From assembly GCF_014217835.1 (NCBI RefSeq), contig NZ_CP055263.1, forward strand, positions 2,607,501 to 2,671,500: a DNA stretch of 64,000 nt, in the 5' to 3' direction. Source of the stretch: Metabacillus sp. KUDC1714 (lineage in GTDB: Bacteria; Bacillota; Bacilli; Bacillales; Bacillaceae). Made by a program: the position numbers and the translations under genes. Below, piece by piece: positions 25,663 through 32,725 of the stretch (within the stretch, counting starts at the first letter, position 1; each line of letters begins with the position of its first letter). The notes beneath the pieces are model-generated. The model was not told where the DNA came from. It saw nothing but the letters and a program-made list of their open reading frames with translations, and did no database searches.

Positions 25663-27435
25663 ATGTATCAGCCTTTTAATCCAAAAAGTATCGAGACTCC
25701 ATATTTATTCTTTACAGGTAAAGGTGGGGTTGGAAAAACCTCTACTGCTTGTGCATCAGCTGTTGCTTTAGCTGATGCAGGGAAAAAAGTATTGCTGGTC
25801 AGTACAGATCCAGCTTCAAACTTACAGGATGTATTAGAAGTTGAATTAACGAATACACCTAAGTTCGTTCCAAACGTACCTAATCTTTCTGCTTGTAATT
25901 TAGATCCAGAAGAAGCTGCGATAAATTATCGCGAAAAGGTAGTAGGACCATACCGTGGTAAATTACCTGAATCGGTGGTTGCCACAATGGAAGAGCAACT
26001 TTCTGGTGCTTGTACGGTTGAAATTGCTGCTTTTGATGAATTTACAAATTTGTTAGCAGATTATTCAACTGTAAGCGAGTATGACCATGTTATTTTTGAT
26101 ACTGCACCAACTGGACATACATTAAGACTGCTCCAATTGCCAACTGCATGGACTGGATTTCTAGAAGAAAGTACACATGGTGCTTCCTGTTTAGGTCCTT
26201 TATCTGGTTTGGGGGAAAAGAAAGATTTGTATTCAAAAACAGTTGATGTATTATCTGACCCCATAAAAACAACATTATGTTTGGTTTCAAGACCTGAAGT
26301 TTCATCCATTAATGAAGCAAAGCGAGCATCAGTTGAATTAAAGGGAATTGGAATAACAAATCAAACGCTTATTATGAATGGTGTGTTACAAACTCATATT
26401 TCGGACGATGCGGTCTCTTCTGCTTTTTATCATCGTCAGCAAAATGCATTGAAACAAATTCCTAATGAATTAAAACAAGTGCCGATCTATTCGTTACCAT
26501 TTGTGTCCTATCCCTTAACAGGTATTCAAAACCTTCGTTATTTATTTAAACAGTATTCTTTATCTGAGTCAGAAGAGGTAAGTGGTTTAGATTCCAACCT
26601 CTCCTTAAATAGACTAAATGATGTAATTGATGATTTATCAAGCACAAACAAAAGAATTATTTTTACCATGGGAAAAGGGGGTGTAGGGAAAACAACAGTT
26701 GCATCAGCAATTGCAGTTGGACTTACAGAAAAAGGACATAAAGTCCATTTAACAACAACAGACCCTGCCTCCCATATTCATTACATGTTTGAAAATAGTG
26801 ATATTAATAATGATCTAACAATTAGTGCCATTAATCCAATTGAGGAAGTTGAAAAGTACAAGAAAGAAGTTCTTTCAAAAGCAAGTGAAGAGCTAGATGA
26901 AGAGGGTCTTGCCTACTTACAAGAAGACTTAAATTCACCCTGTACAGAAGAAATTGCTGTATTTCGAGCATTTGCCGAGGTTGTTGCAAAATCAGAACAA
27001 GAAATTGTCGTGATTGATACAGCACCGACAGGACACACTTTGTTGTTATTAGATTCTGCACAGAATTACCATAAAGAACTTGCTCGTTCGACTGGAGAAG
27101 TACCTGAAAGTGTGAGCAAATTGCTTCCAAGGTTAAAAAAACCACAAGAAACGAGTGTAGTAATTGTTACTTTAGCTGAAACTACACCTGTTTTAGAAGC
27201 TGCGAGACTTCAAGAGGATTTAAAACGTGCAGAAATTCAACCAGTATGGTGGGTAATTAATCAAAGTTTATTTGCTACAAAAACCAAAGATCCTATTTTA
27301 ATGGGTAGAGCTTCATCTGAAAAAAAATGGATCCAAAAGGTTAACGAGGAATTAGCAACTCGTTCTGCCATCATTCCTTGGATTAGCGAAGAGAAGATAG
27401 GATATGACGAAATCAAAGAGTATGTCAGATCATAA
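25663..27435 (+). CDS. arsA: Arsenite-stimulated ATPase ArsA (duplicated)
   Basis: A 590-residue ATPase made of two homologous halves. P-loops GKGGVGKTS (residues 19-27) and GKGGVGKTT (about 338-346) are both intact, and both halves carry the DTAPTGHTL signature. Cysteines expected for the As(III)/Sb(III) site are seen in SGACTVEIAAF, HGASCLG and NSPCTEEIAVF. It powers arsenite export with ArsB and receives arsenite from ArsD. GAAGGGA precedes the start, 21 bases after arsD. Confidence 0.95.
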   Translation: MYQPFNPKSIETPYLFFTGKGGVGKTSTACASAVALADAGKKVLLVSTDPASNLQDVLEVELTNTPKFVPNVPNLSACNLDPEEAAINYREKVVGPYRGKLPESVVATMEEQLSGACTVEIAAFDEFTNLLADYSTVSEYDHVIFDTAPTGHTLRLLQLPTAWTGFLEESTHGASCLGPLSGLGEKKDLYSKTVDVLSDPIKTTLCLVSRPEVSSINEAKRASVELKGIGITNQTLIMNGVLQTHISDDAVSSAFYHRQQNALKQIPNELKQVPIYSLPFVSYPLTGIQNLRYLFKQYSLSESEEVSGLDSNLSLNRLNDVIDDLSSTNKRIIFTMGKGGVGKTTVASAIAVGLTEKGHKVHLTTTDPASHIHYMFENSDINNDLTISAINPIEEVEKYKKEVLSKASEELDEEGLAYLQEDLNSPCTEEIAVFRAFAEVVAKSEQEIVVIDTAPTGHTLLLLDSAQNYHKELARSTGEVPESVSKLLPRLKKPQETSVVIVTLAETTPVLEAARLQEDLKRAEIQPVWWVINQSLFATKTKDPILMGRASSEKKWIQKVNEELATRSAIIPWISEEKIGYDEIKEYVRS

Positions 27436-27453
27436 CATATTTGGAGGATCACT

Positions 27454-28401
27454 ATGGAGAAAGTCATCATTTTAGGAACTGGACCAGCAGGGTTAACTGC
27501 TGCAATCTATTTAGCAAGAGCAAATATGAATCCTATTGTTATTGAGGGGGATCAACCAGGGGGACAATTAACACTAACAACTGAGGTTGAGAACTTTCCT
27601 GGTTTTATTGATGGTATTACGGGACCAGAACTAATGGATAACATGAGAAAGCAAGCAGAGCGTTTTGGAGCAGAATTTAAAAGAGGATGGGTAACTGAAG
27701 TTGATTTATCTAAGAAACCATATCGCTTACAAGTCAATGGTATAGGTGAAATCGAGACAGAATCACTTATTCTTTCAACAGGTGCTTCCGCAAAACTTTT
27801 GAATATACCAGGAGAGAAAGAGAACATAGGTAGAGGTGTAAGTACCTGTGCAACGTGTGACGGATTTTTCTTTCGAGGTAAAAAAGTTATTATTGTTGGT
27901 GGTGGAGATTCTGCGATGGAAGAAGCAAATTTCTTAACGAAGTTTGCAAGTGAAGTTGTTATAGTTCATAGAAGAAATGAGCTTCGTGCTTCAAAAATCA
28001 TGCAGGATCGTGCAAAAGAGAATCCAAAAATATCTTGGGAACTTAATCAAACACCGCTAGAAGTAACGGCAGGAGAAAATGGTGTTACAGGATTAAAAGT
28101 AAAAGATAATGAAACCAATGAGGAAAAAATTATTCAAACTGATGGTATTTTCGTTGCAATCGGTCATACGCCAAATACATCATTTTTAAATGGTCAAATT
28201 GATACCGATGAAACAGGATATATAAACGTTATACCTGGAACAACTGAAACCAATATACCTGGTGTTTTTGCTTGTGGAGATGTACAAGATAAAAAATACC
28301 GTCAAGCAATAACAGCTGCGGGTACTGGATGTATGGCAGCTCTAGATGCTGAAAGATATTTAGAAGGAAATGCAGTTCATGATTGGAGCAAATCATTGTA
28401 A
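27454..28401 (+). CDS. Thioredoxin reductase (ars-operon copy)
   Basis: A 315-residue FAD/NADPH thioredoxin reductase. It has the FAD motif GTGPAGLTAAIYLARA at the N terminus, redox motif CATCDG, NADPH motif VGGGDSAMEEA and the C-terminal FAD block GVFACGDVQDKKYRQAITAAGTGC. It regenerates thioredoxin, which recycles the ArsC of this island. Such accessory trxB copies are common in Firmicutes ars operons. GGAGG precedes the start, and it follows arsA by 18 bases. Confidence 0.92.
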   Translation: MEKVIILGTGPAGLTAAIYLARANMNPIVIEGDQPGGQLTLTTEVENFPGFIDGITGPELMDNMRKQAERFGAEFKRGWVTEVDLSKKPYRLQVNGIGEIETESLILSTGASAKLLNIPGEKENIGRGVSTCATCDGFFFRGKKVIIVGGGDSAMEEANFLTKFASEVVIVHRRNELRASKIMQDRAKENPKISWELNQTPLEVTAGENGVTGLKVKDNETNEEKIIQTDGIFVAIGHTPNTSFLNGQIDTDETGYINVIPGTTETNIPGVFACGDVQDKKYRQAITAAGTGCMAALDAERYLEGNAVHDWSKSL

Positions 28402-28415
28402 TAGGAGGAGTTAAT

Positions 28416-28844
28416 ATGACAACAAAGAATTACCATGAATTATTGAAAGATCGTATTTATATCGGTGGTGCAGATGATATTCATGATGTGATGAAAAATG
28501 AAAAGGTCGATGTAGCATATGATTTAAGAGCAGAGGCACCAAAAGAAGAATCACCGTATAATCGTGTGCATAGTCCAATTGTGGATGACGCTGATCAACA
28601 GGATGTATCGGTTAAGAAATCGATTGATCATGTAGTAAATGCATATAATGAAGGGAAAAATGTGTATTTTCATTGCCAAGGAGGTAGTAACCGTACAGGT
28701 ACTGTTGCAATTGGCACACTTTTAGCTTTAGGAAAAGCAAAGACAATCGAAGAAGCAGAAGGTATTGCAAAAACTGCACGACCAAAGATTAATGTAAAAC
28801 CAGAAATGAAAGAAACGTTAAAAAGAATCTATCCAAATGCATAA
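28416..28844 (+). CDS. Dual-specificity-phosphatase-like protein in the ars operon
   Basis: A 142-residue protein with the cysteine phosphatase loop HCQGGSNRTG (Cys87, Arg93) and an upstream aspartate-rich loop (VDDADQQD) that could supply the general acid. This is the HCX5R(S/T) motif of dual-specificity phosphatases. ATG 28416 has ATAGGAGGAG upstream, starting 14 bases after the thioredoxin reductase stop. Because arsenate mimics phosphate and ArsC itself has a phosphatase fold, a role in arsenylated or phosphorylated small molecules is thinkable. No substrate can be named. Confidence 0.78.
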   Translation: MTTKNYHELLKDRIYIGGADDIHDVMKNEKVDVAYDLRAEAPKEESPYNRVHSPIVDDADQQDVSVKKSIDHVVNAYNEGKNVYFHCQGGSNRTGTVAIGTLLALGKAKTIEEAEGIAKTARPKINVKPEMKETLKRIYPNA

Positions 28845-28865
28845 TAAAGTATAGGGGGAAAAGTA

Positions 28866-29141
28866 ATGAAAATTACTGATGGAGCGAAAGAATTGTTAGA
28901 AAACTTTTTAAATGAAAAAGGTGCAGAAGGAATTCGACTTACTTCTGTTGCTGGGTGCTGTGGTCCTCAATTTACGATCTCTTTAGATGCACCAGAGGAA
29001 TCTGATATCGTAAAATCAATTAACGGAATCAAAGTGGCTATCGATTCACAAATTACTGGAACGGATGAATTAACATTAGATAAAGAACAAAATGAAAATG
29101 GTACAGGATTAGTTTTATTAGGGGCTAGTGAATGCTGTTAA
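28866..29141 (+). CDS. HesB/IscA-like small protein with double cysteines
   Basis: A 91-residue HesB-like (A-type Fe-S carrier fold) protein starting MKITDGAKELLENFLNEKG. Instead of the usual three spaced cysteines it carries C31-C32 in GCCGPQ and a C-terminal C90-C91 pair. The double cysteines could bind arsenite or another soft metal. It is the last gene of the arsDA operon, with GGGGGAA upstream, and ends in a strong terminator. Relatives are annotated HesB-like in other ars clusters. The function is not established. Confidence 0.75.
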   Translation: MKITDGAKELLENFLNEKGAEGIRLTSVAGCCGPQFTISLDAPEESDIVKSINGIKVAIDSQITGTDELTLDKEQNENGTGLVLLGASECC

Positions 29142-29157
29142 AAGAAATATTTATTTT

Positions 29158-29196
29158 TTAACAAAGGGAGTCAGTGACTTCCTTTGTTAAAATTTT
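29158..29196 (+). terminator. Terminator after the arsDA operon
   Basis: TTAACAAAGG (29158-29167) pairs with CCTTTGTTAA (29181-29190), with an inner AGTCA/TGACT pair, then AATTTTC. Confidence 0.85.
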
Positions 29197-29367
29197 CTCG
29201 ATAATCGTTACAAAGTCAGGACGCTGGCATTATAGTGATACAAGTAAAAAATAATATGCATCATGGATGGCTAAATGGTGTAAATAATATAAGATGAAAA
29301 TAACTTTTTCCTAGTGTTCCTCCATGAATTACAGTAAAAGATTTACAACCCCTTAATAATAATAAAA

Positions 29368-29393
29368 GGTCTCGTTTTAATGAGACCTTTCTA
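29368..29393. terminator. Hairpin before the 48-residue Cys peptide gene end
   Basis: AAAGGTCTC (29368-29376) pairs with GAGACCTTT, and AT-rich sequence flanks both sides. It can end the minus-strand permease operon. A similar hairpin with substitutions occurs at 32456-32481. Confidence 0.65.
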
Positions 29394-29439
29394 AGTTATT
29401 TAATCAGTAAACCTTACAACCAATTTGTTTTTTGTTTTT

Positions 29440-29586
29440 CTAACAACAATTTTTCTTTTCGTCCTCATTTGTACTAGACACATTCTTTTCTACAGAAGTA
29501 GAAGTATTGCTTTCTTTTACTTCTTCAATTTGCACGTTACAGCAATTTGAATCCTTTTTAGAACCTTTTTTGAAAAAACTTAACAT
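29440..29586 (-). CDS. 48-residue double-cysteine micropeptide, downstream of permease
   Basis: A short gene with a good GGAGATG ribosome binding site. It encodes 48 residues: a basic start MLSFFKKGSKKDSN, then C15-C16 (NCCNV), an acidic Ser/Thr-rich linker and a C-terminal C47-C48 (KKNCC). There is no membrane segment. The two vicinal pairs look like a soft-metal or arsenite clamp. It is the last gene of the minus-strand operon arsR2 - 57-residue peptide - permease - this gene, 18 bases after the permease stop. A mutated copy lies at 32510-32660, which shows that the gene has been duplicated. Confidence 0.75.
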   Translation of the reverse strand: MLSFFKKGSKKDSNCCNVQIEEVKESNTSTSVEKNVSSTNEDEKKNCC

Positions 29587-29604
29587 AAGAACATCTCCAT
29601 TTCT

Positions 29605-30471
29605 TTAAATTAGATAAAAGATAAAGCCTGAAATTGTGGACATTGCTACCACAGATAATACAAAGGTAACAACTAATTCTTTTTTAAAAATAGATTTCAA
29701 TAAAATGACTTCTGGTAAACTTGCACCAGCTGAGCTTATCATCATTGCCATAACAGGACCTAACGCCATCCCTTTCATAATTAAAATTTGTGAGATAGGA
29801 ATCATACTTGAAAGGCGTATATATAATGGAATTCCAATGATTGCAGCTATTGGGATTAACCACCAATGATCTTCACCGAAAACAGATGAAATCCATTCAG
29901 TCGGAACTAATCCATGAATGATTGCACCAATAGCTGCACCGATGATTAAGTAGGGATATACACTTTTCATTAAATCCATCGTTTCTTTAAAGGCTAGTTT
30001 AAGGTTAAACTTTTTGTTGCTATCCTCATATCCAGACATCACAACATTTTTTACATACTTTTCAAAGCCAAGTGCTTCAAGTACAACTCCAATAATGATT
30101 GAGAAAATGCTTGTAACAACAGTGTAAATAATCGTTACCTTCCAACCAAGTACCACACCCATAATGGTTAATATCGTTGGGTCTAATATTGGAGAGGCAA
30201 ATAAAAAGATCATGACAATCCCAAAAGGCATCTTCTTTTTCAACATATTTACAACTACTGGTATGGTGGAACAAGAACAAAATGGTGTAATAAAGGCAAA
30301 AACAATGGACACTAAAGCAGCTACTATTCGATTTTTGCCAGCCAACTTTTTCTCGATCTTTTCATAGGGGATATACCCTTGTAAAAGACTAATGAGAAAG
30401 GAAATAACAATAAATAAAACTGTTAACTCTAAAGCGATATAAATAAAATCTTTTAATGTCTCGATCCACAT
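29605..30471 (-). CDS. arsP: ArsP/YraQ-family permease (PF03773)
   Basis: A 288-residue permease with about eight spans. The family hallmark TPFCSCSTIPVVV, with C65 and C67, lies in a membrane helix, and FLFASPILDPTIL follows. ArsP members export trivalent organoarsenicals, while other YraQ-type members have unknown cargo. It is in an operon with a second ArsR and two double-cysteine peptides. The divergent neighbour is an ArsN-type acetyltransferase for an organoarsenical, so organoarsenical export is plausible but not proven. The arsP name is provisional. Confidence 0.8.
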   Translation of the reverse strand: MWIETLKDFIYIALELTVLFIVISFLISLLQGYIPYEKIEKKLAGKNRIVAALVSIVFAFITPFCSCSTIPVVVNMLKKKMPFGIVMIFLFASPILDPTILTIMGVVLGWKVTIIYTVVTSIFSIIIGVVLEALGFEKYVKNVVMSGYEDSNKKFNLKLAFKETMDLMKSVYPYLIIGAAIGAIIHGLVPTEWISSVFGEDHWWLIPIAAIIGIPLYIRLSSMIPISQILIMKGMALGPVMAMMISSAGASLPEVILLKSIFKKELVVTFVLSVVAMSTISGFIFYLI

Positions 30472-30487
30472 TGTTTATCTTCTCCTT

Positions 30488-30661
30488 TTAGCAGCAAGGT
30501 ATTTCGCAGCAAAGTGTTGAATCTAAAGGTATCGTTTTTGCTTCGGCTTTGACATTGGATTTGAAAACTTGTTTTGAAGTATTTGATTTTCGAAGATTGG
30601 AATCCAGCATTTCCTCCTTCTTTAATTTTGAAAGCAAATAAAATTCATACTCATTAAACAT
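30488..30661 (-). CDS. 57-residue double-cysteine micropeptide, upstream of permease
   Basis: A 57-residue protein with an AGAAGGAG ribosome binding site. It has a helical N terminus (MFNEYEFYLLSKLKKEEML), a polar middle and a C-terminal CC-EIP-CC clamp at residues 51-57. It has no membrane span. It lies between arsR2 and the permease on the minus strand, 16 bases before the permease start. The C-terminal clamp resembles the ends of the nearby HesB-like protein and the 48-residue peptide. It may carry arsenic or another thiophilic ion to the permease. I do not recognise a named family. Confidence 0.75.
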   Translation of the reverse strand: MFNEYEFYLLSKLKKEEMLDSNLRKSNTSKQVFKSNVKAEAKTIPLDSTLCCEIPCC

Positions 30662-30689
30662 TATGTCACTCCTTCTAAAACAAATTATT

Positions 30690-30716
30690 TTGATATATTA
30701 ATCAAAAAAAATTGAT
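30690..30716. promoter_or_regulatory. ArsR2-type operators between arsR2 and the peptide gene
   Basis: Two overlapping dyads, TTGATATATTAATCAA (30690-30705) and ATCAAAAAAAATTGAT (30701-30716). The second matches the dyads at 31080-31095 and 31139-31154. It suggests an internal ArsR2-controlled promoter for the peptide and permease genes. Confidence 0.6.
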
Positions 30717-30736
30717 ATTTATCCTAAAAATTTTTA

Positions 30737-31060
30737 TCAGCAAGTAGGTCTAAATAAACAACAGAGTTCTGCTGACAATAAGTGGTTCACTTCATCTAAA
30801 TTAAGTTTGTAGTAATTCCATGTACCTCTAGTCTCTCTAATAATGAGGTTCGCATCCAAAAGTATTTTTAAATGATACGATAACTTAGATTGTGTCATGT
30901 TTACCATTGGAGCTAGGTCATTAACATTTATTTCGCCTTTTTGTGTAAGGAGGTTCATAATTTGCAGTCTCTTTTTATCTGCGATGGCCTTAAACTTTCC
31001 TTCATACATTTCAAAGACTTTTTCTAAAGATACATCTTGTAGGTTAATTTCTTGATTCAT
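30737..31060 (-). CDS. Second ArsR/SmtB repressor with C-terminal thiol site
   Basis: A 107-residue ArsR-type repressor. The recognition helix is NMTQSKLSYHLKILLDANLI and the wing is RETRGTWNYYKL. Metal ligands are not in the DNA-binding helix but at the C terminus: C100-C101-X5-C107. This is the same spacing as the arsenite site of Acidithiobacillus ferrooxidans ArsR. It therefore belongs to a different ArsR type from the one at 23084. It should control the divergent arsN gene and its own operon through ATCAA-N6-TTGAT dyads. AAAGGTG precedes the ATG. Confidence 0.9.
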   Translation of the reverse strand: MNQEINLQDVSLEKVFEMYEGKFKAIADKKRLQIMNLLTQKGEINVNDLAPMVNMTQSKLSYHLKILLDANLIIRETRGTWNYYKLNLDEVNHLLSAELCCLFRPTC

Positions 31061-31079
31061 GAAAAAACACCTTTTCTAA

Positions 31080-31095
31080 ATCAATTTTTTTTGAT
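31080..31095. promoter_or_regulatory. ArsR2-type operator upstream of arsR2
   Basis: ATCAATTTTTTTTGAT, a dyad of ATCAA-N6-TTGAT, 20 bases before the arsR2 start on the minus strand. It probably autoregulates arsR2. Confidence 0.6.
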
Positions 31096-31138
31096 ATTTT
31101 AACTATATATCCAATATTTTCTATTGTCAACTCATTTA

Positions 31139-31154
31139 ATCAATAAAAATTGAT
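31139..31154. promoter_or_regulatory. ArsR2-type operator upstream of the acetyltransferase gene
   Basis: ATCAATAAAAATTGAT, a dyad of the same form, 45 bases before the ATG at 31199. It would put the acetyltransferase under ArsR2. Confidence 0.6.
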
Positions 31155-31198
31155 TTTATCTATATTTGGGTTTTTTTGATGGAAAGGAAGTAGAAAAA

Positions 31199-31696
31199 AT
31201 GACCGTAACTATTCAAAGTATGAGAAAAGAACATTGGGATCAAGTAATGAAAATTTACTTAGATGGAATATCAACAGGAAACGCAACCTTTCAAACAGAA
31301 GTACCGACATGGGAGGATTGGGATACTGGACATATAGCAAATTGCCGATTAATTGCTACTATTGATAATCAAGTAGTAGGTTGGACAGCATTAAGTCCTG
31401 TTTCAGGCCGATGTGTATATGCAGGTGTTGCTGAGGTAAGTGTTTATGTTAATTCGAATGATAAAGGAAAAGGAATTGGGAATTCATTACTTCAAGCGTT
31501 AATCAAAGCAAGCGAAGAAGATGGGTATTGGACGTTACAAGCAGGGATTTTTCCAGAAAATAAAGCAAGTTTGGCATTACATAAGAAAAATGGATTCAGA
31601 GAAGTAGGGATTAGAAAACGAATTGGAAAGATAAATGGTACATGGAGAGATGTTGTTTTACTCGAAAGAAGAAGTGATATACAAGGAGTAAGTTAA
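31199..31696 (+). CDS. arsN: GNAT acetyltransferase, ArsN1 / phosphinothricin acetyltransferase type
   Basis: A 165-residue GNAT enzyme. The acetyl-CoA loop is KGKGIGNSLLQALI, and ArsN1/Pat-type blocks are STGNATFQTEVPTWEDWD, GWTALSPVSGRCVYAGVAEVSVYV, LQAGIFPENKASLALHKKNGFREVG and GTWRDVVLLERRS. ArsN1 acetylates the amino group of arsinothricin, an organoarsenical antibiotic; close relatives act on phosphinothricin. ATG 31199 (not the upstream ATG 31166) follows GGAAAGGAAG. It is divergent from arsR2 with an ArsR2-type operator ahead of it, which favours the arsenic role. Confidence 0.85.
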   Translation: MTVTIQSMRKEHWDQVMKIYLDGISTGNATFQTEVPTWEDWDTGHIANCRLIATIDNQVVGWTALSPVSGRCVYAGVAEVSVYVNSNDKGKGIGNSLLQALIKASEEDGYWTLQAGIFPENKASLALHKKNGFREVGIRKRIGKINGTWRDVVLLERRSDIQGVS

Positions 31697-31737
31697 TAAA
31701 TAATAAAATATTTAACAGGAACATCTTTGCGAAAGGA

Positions 31738-31951
31738 TGGCTGGGCTTCGTATTGGCATCAACGGATCATCCGTGATCTTGATTTAACATCTGATGAATC
31801 AATCGAATTTGCAAAATTAAACGCAGGTGTAGTTCAGCCATCTAAAACTAGTATTAATCCTTACTATTTAGGATTAAAAATCTTTGAAGATATTGAGGAG
31901 CGCTATAACAATCCAACAGAAGAGATGAGTGGGAAGCGGTCCGAGATCAAC
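31738..31951 (+). pseudogene. Truncated spoVR fragment
   Basis: Bases 31738-31926 match spoVR 22283-22471 with about four substitutions. They encode [20 protein letters not shown] through YNNPTEEM, and then a 20-base stretch (GAGTGGGAAGCGGTCCGAGA) matches spoVR near 22641. About 170 bases between these segments are missing, and the reading frame shifts. It lacks start, N terminus and C terminus and is not functional. With intact spoVR it forms a direct repeat around the whole arsenic island. Confidence 0.9.
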
Positions 31952-31952
31952 T

Positions 31953-32000
31953 ATAGAAAGAAGAGCAATCCTTAATTTTAAGGATTGCTCTTCTTTCTAT
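31953..32000. terminator. Long perfect hairpin after the spoVR fragment
   Basis: Halves 31953-31976 and 31977-32000 are inverse complements except at the centre (23 base pairs), much longer than usual terminators. AT-rich loop sequence is short. It stands between the spoVR fragment and the convergent ynfA gene and can stop transcription from both sides, but it lacks a long T run. Confidence 0.6.
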
Positions 32001-32028
32001 GTCGCTGAACAAGGAGCATGTGATTTTG

Positions 32029-32355
32029 TTATCCCCTTGACGGTAAGAGCATAACTGAGACTCCTATTAAGCAAATTACTGCCCCAATCAAATCGTATGT
32101 ATCAGGTGTTTTCCTATCAACTCCCCAACCCCAAAGTACTGAAAGAATAATGAAAACTCCACCATACGCAGCATAGACTCTTCCGAATGATGGGAATGAT
32201 TGGAAGGTGGCTATCACCCCATATAATGCTAAGGCTACACCTCCAGCTATCCCATAATAAAATGGTTTCCCATCACGTAACCACAACCAAATTAAATAAC
32301 CTCCACCAATTTCCGCTAGTCCTGCTAATAAAAATAATGTAATAATAAGAATCAC
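32029..32355 (-). CDS. ynfA: YnfA/UPF0060 family membrane protein
   Basis: A 108-residue four-span membrane protein with the YnfA pattern: [51 protein letters not shown], and [33 protein letters not shown]. YnfA-family proteins are related to small multidrug resistance transporters. The exact substrate is unknown. Start ATG 32355 follows the region GTGTGGATGAG on the minus strand. It converges with the hairpin at the edge of the arsenic island. Confidence 0.85.
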   Translation of the reverse strand: MILIITLFLLAGLAEIGGGYLIWLWLRDGKPFYYGIAGGVALALYGVIATFQSFPSFGRVYAAYGGVFIILSVLWGWGVDRKTPDTYDLIGAVICLIGVSVMLLPSRG

Positions 32356-32455
32356 TCATCCACACCTACCATTCTCTTTCTCTAAAGAAATAAATACATG
32401 TATAGTTTGTTTTTACTAACTAAATGCCAATTTATGAACCACCTAAATAAAATAA

Positions 32456-32660
32456 AAGGTCCCGTTTTAACAAGACCTTTCGATTTTAAACCAATTCTAC
32501 CTTAGCTGTCTAACAGCAATCATTCTTAGCATCAGCTGTGAACAGCAAACTTTTTTTAAGTCCTCATTTAAACTTTCTTCAGAGGTAGCGGTATTGCTCT
32601 CTTTGACTTCTTCGATTTTGACATTACAATTTCACTTTCATTTGGACTTATAGACATTTT
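32456..32660 (-). pseudogene. Degenerate copy of the 48-residue double-cysteine micropeptide
   Basis: On the minus strand the stretch reads NCNVKIEEVKESNTATSEESLNEDLKKVCCS, close to NCCNVQIEEVKESNTSTSVEKNV of the gene at 29440-29586. One cysteine codon is lost, a stop codon precedes it and a frameshift separates the C-terminal DCC end. A hairpin AAAGGTC...GACCTTT (32456-32481) follows, as behind the intact gene, so gene plus terminator were duplicated and then decayed. The rest of 32360-32725 shows no gene. Confidence 0.75.
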
Positions 32661-32725
32661 GTATAATATTTACATAAAATACGAAAGATAAATACTATCT
32701 AGTTAATAGGAGTAGGATTGCGAAA

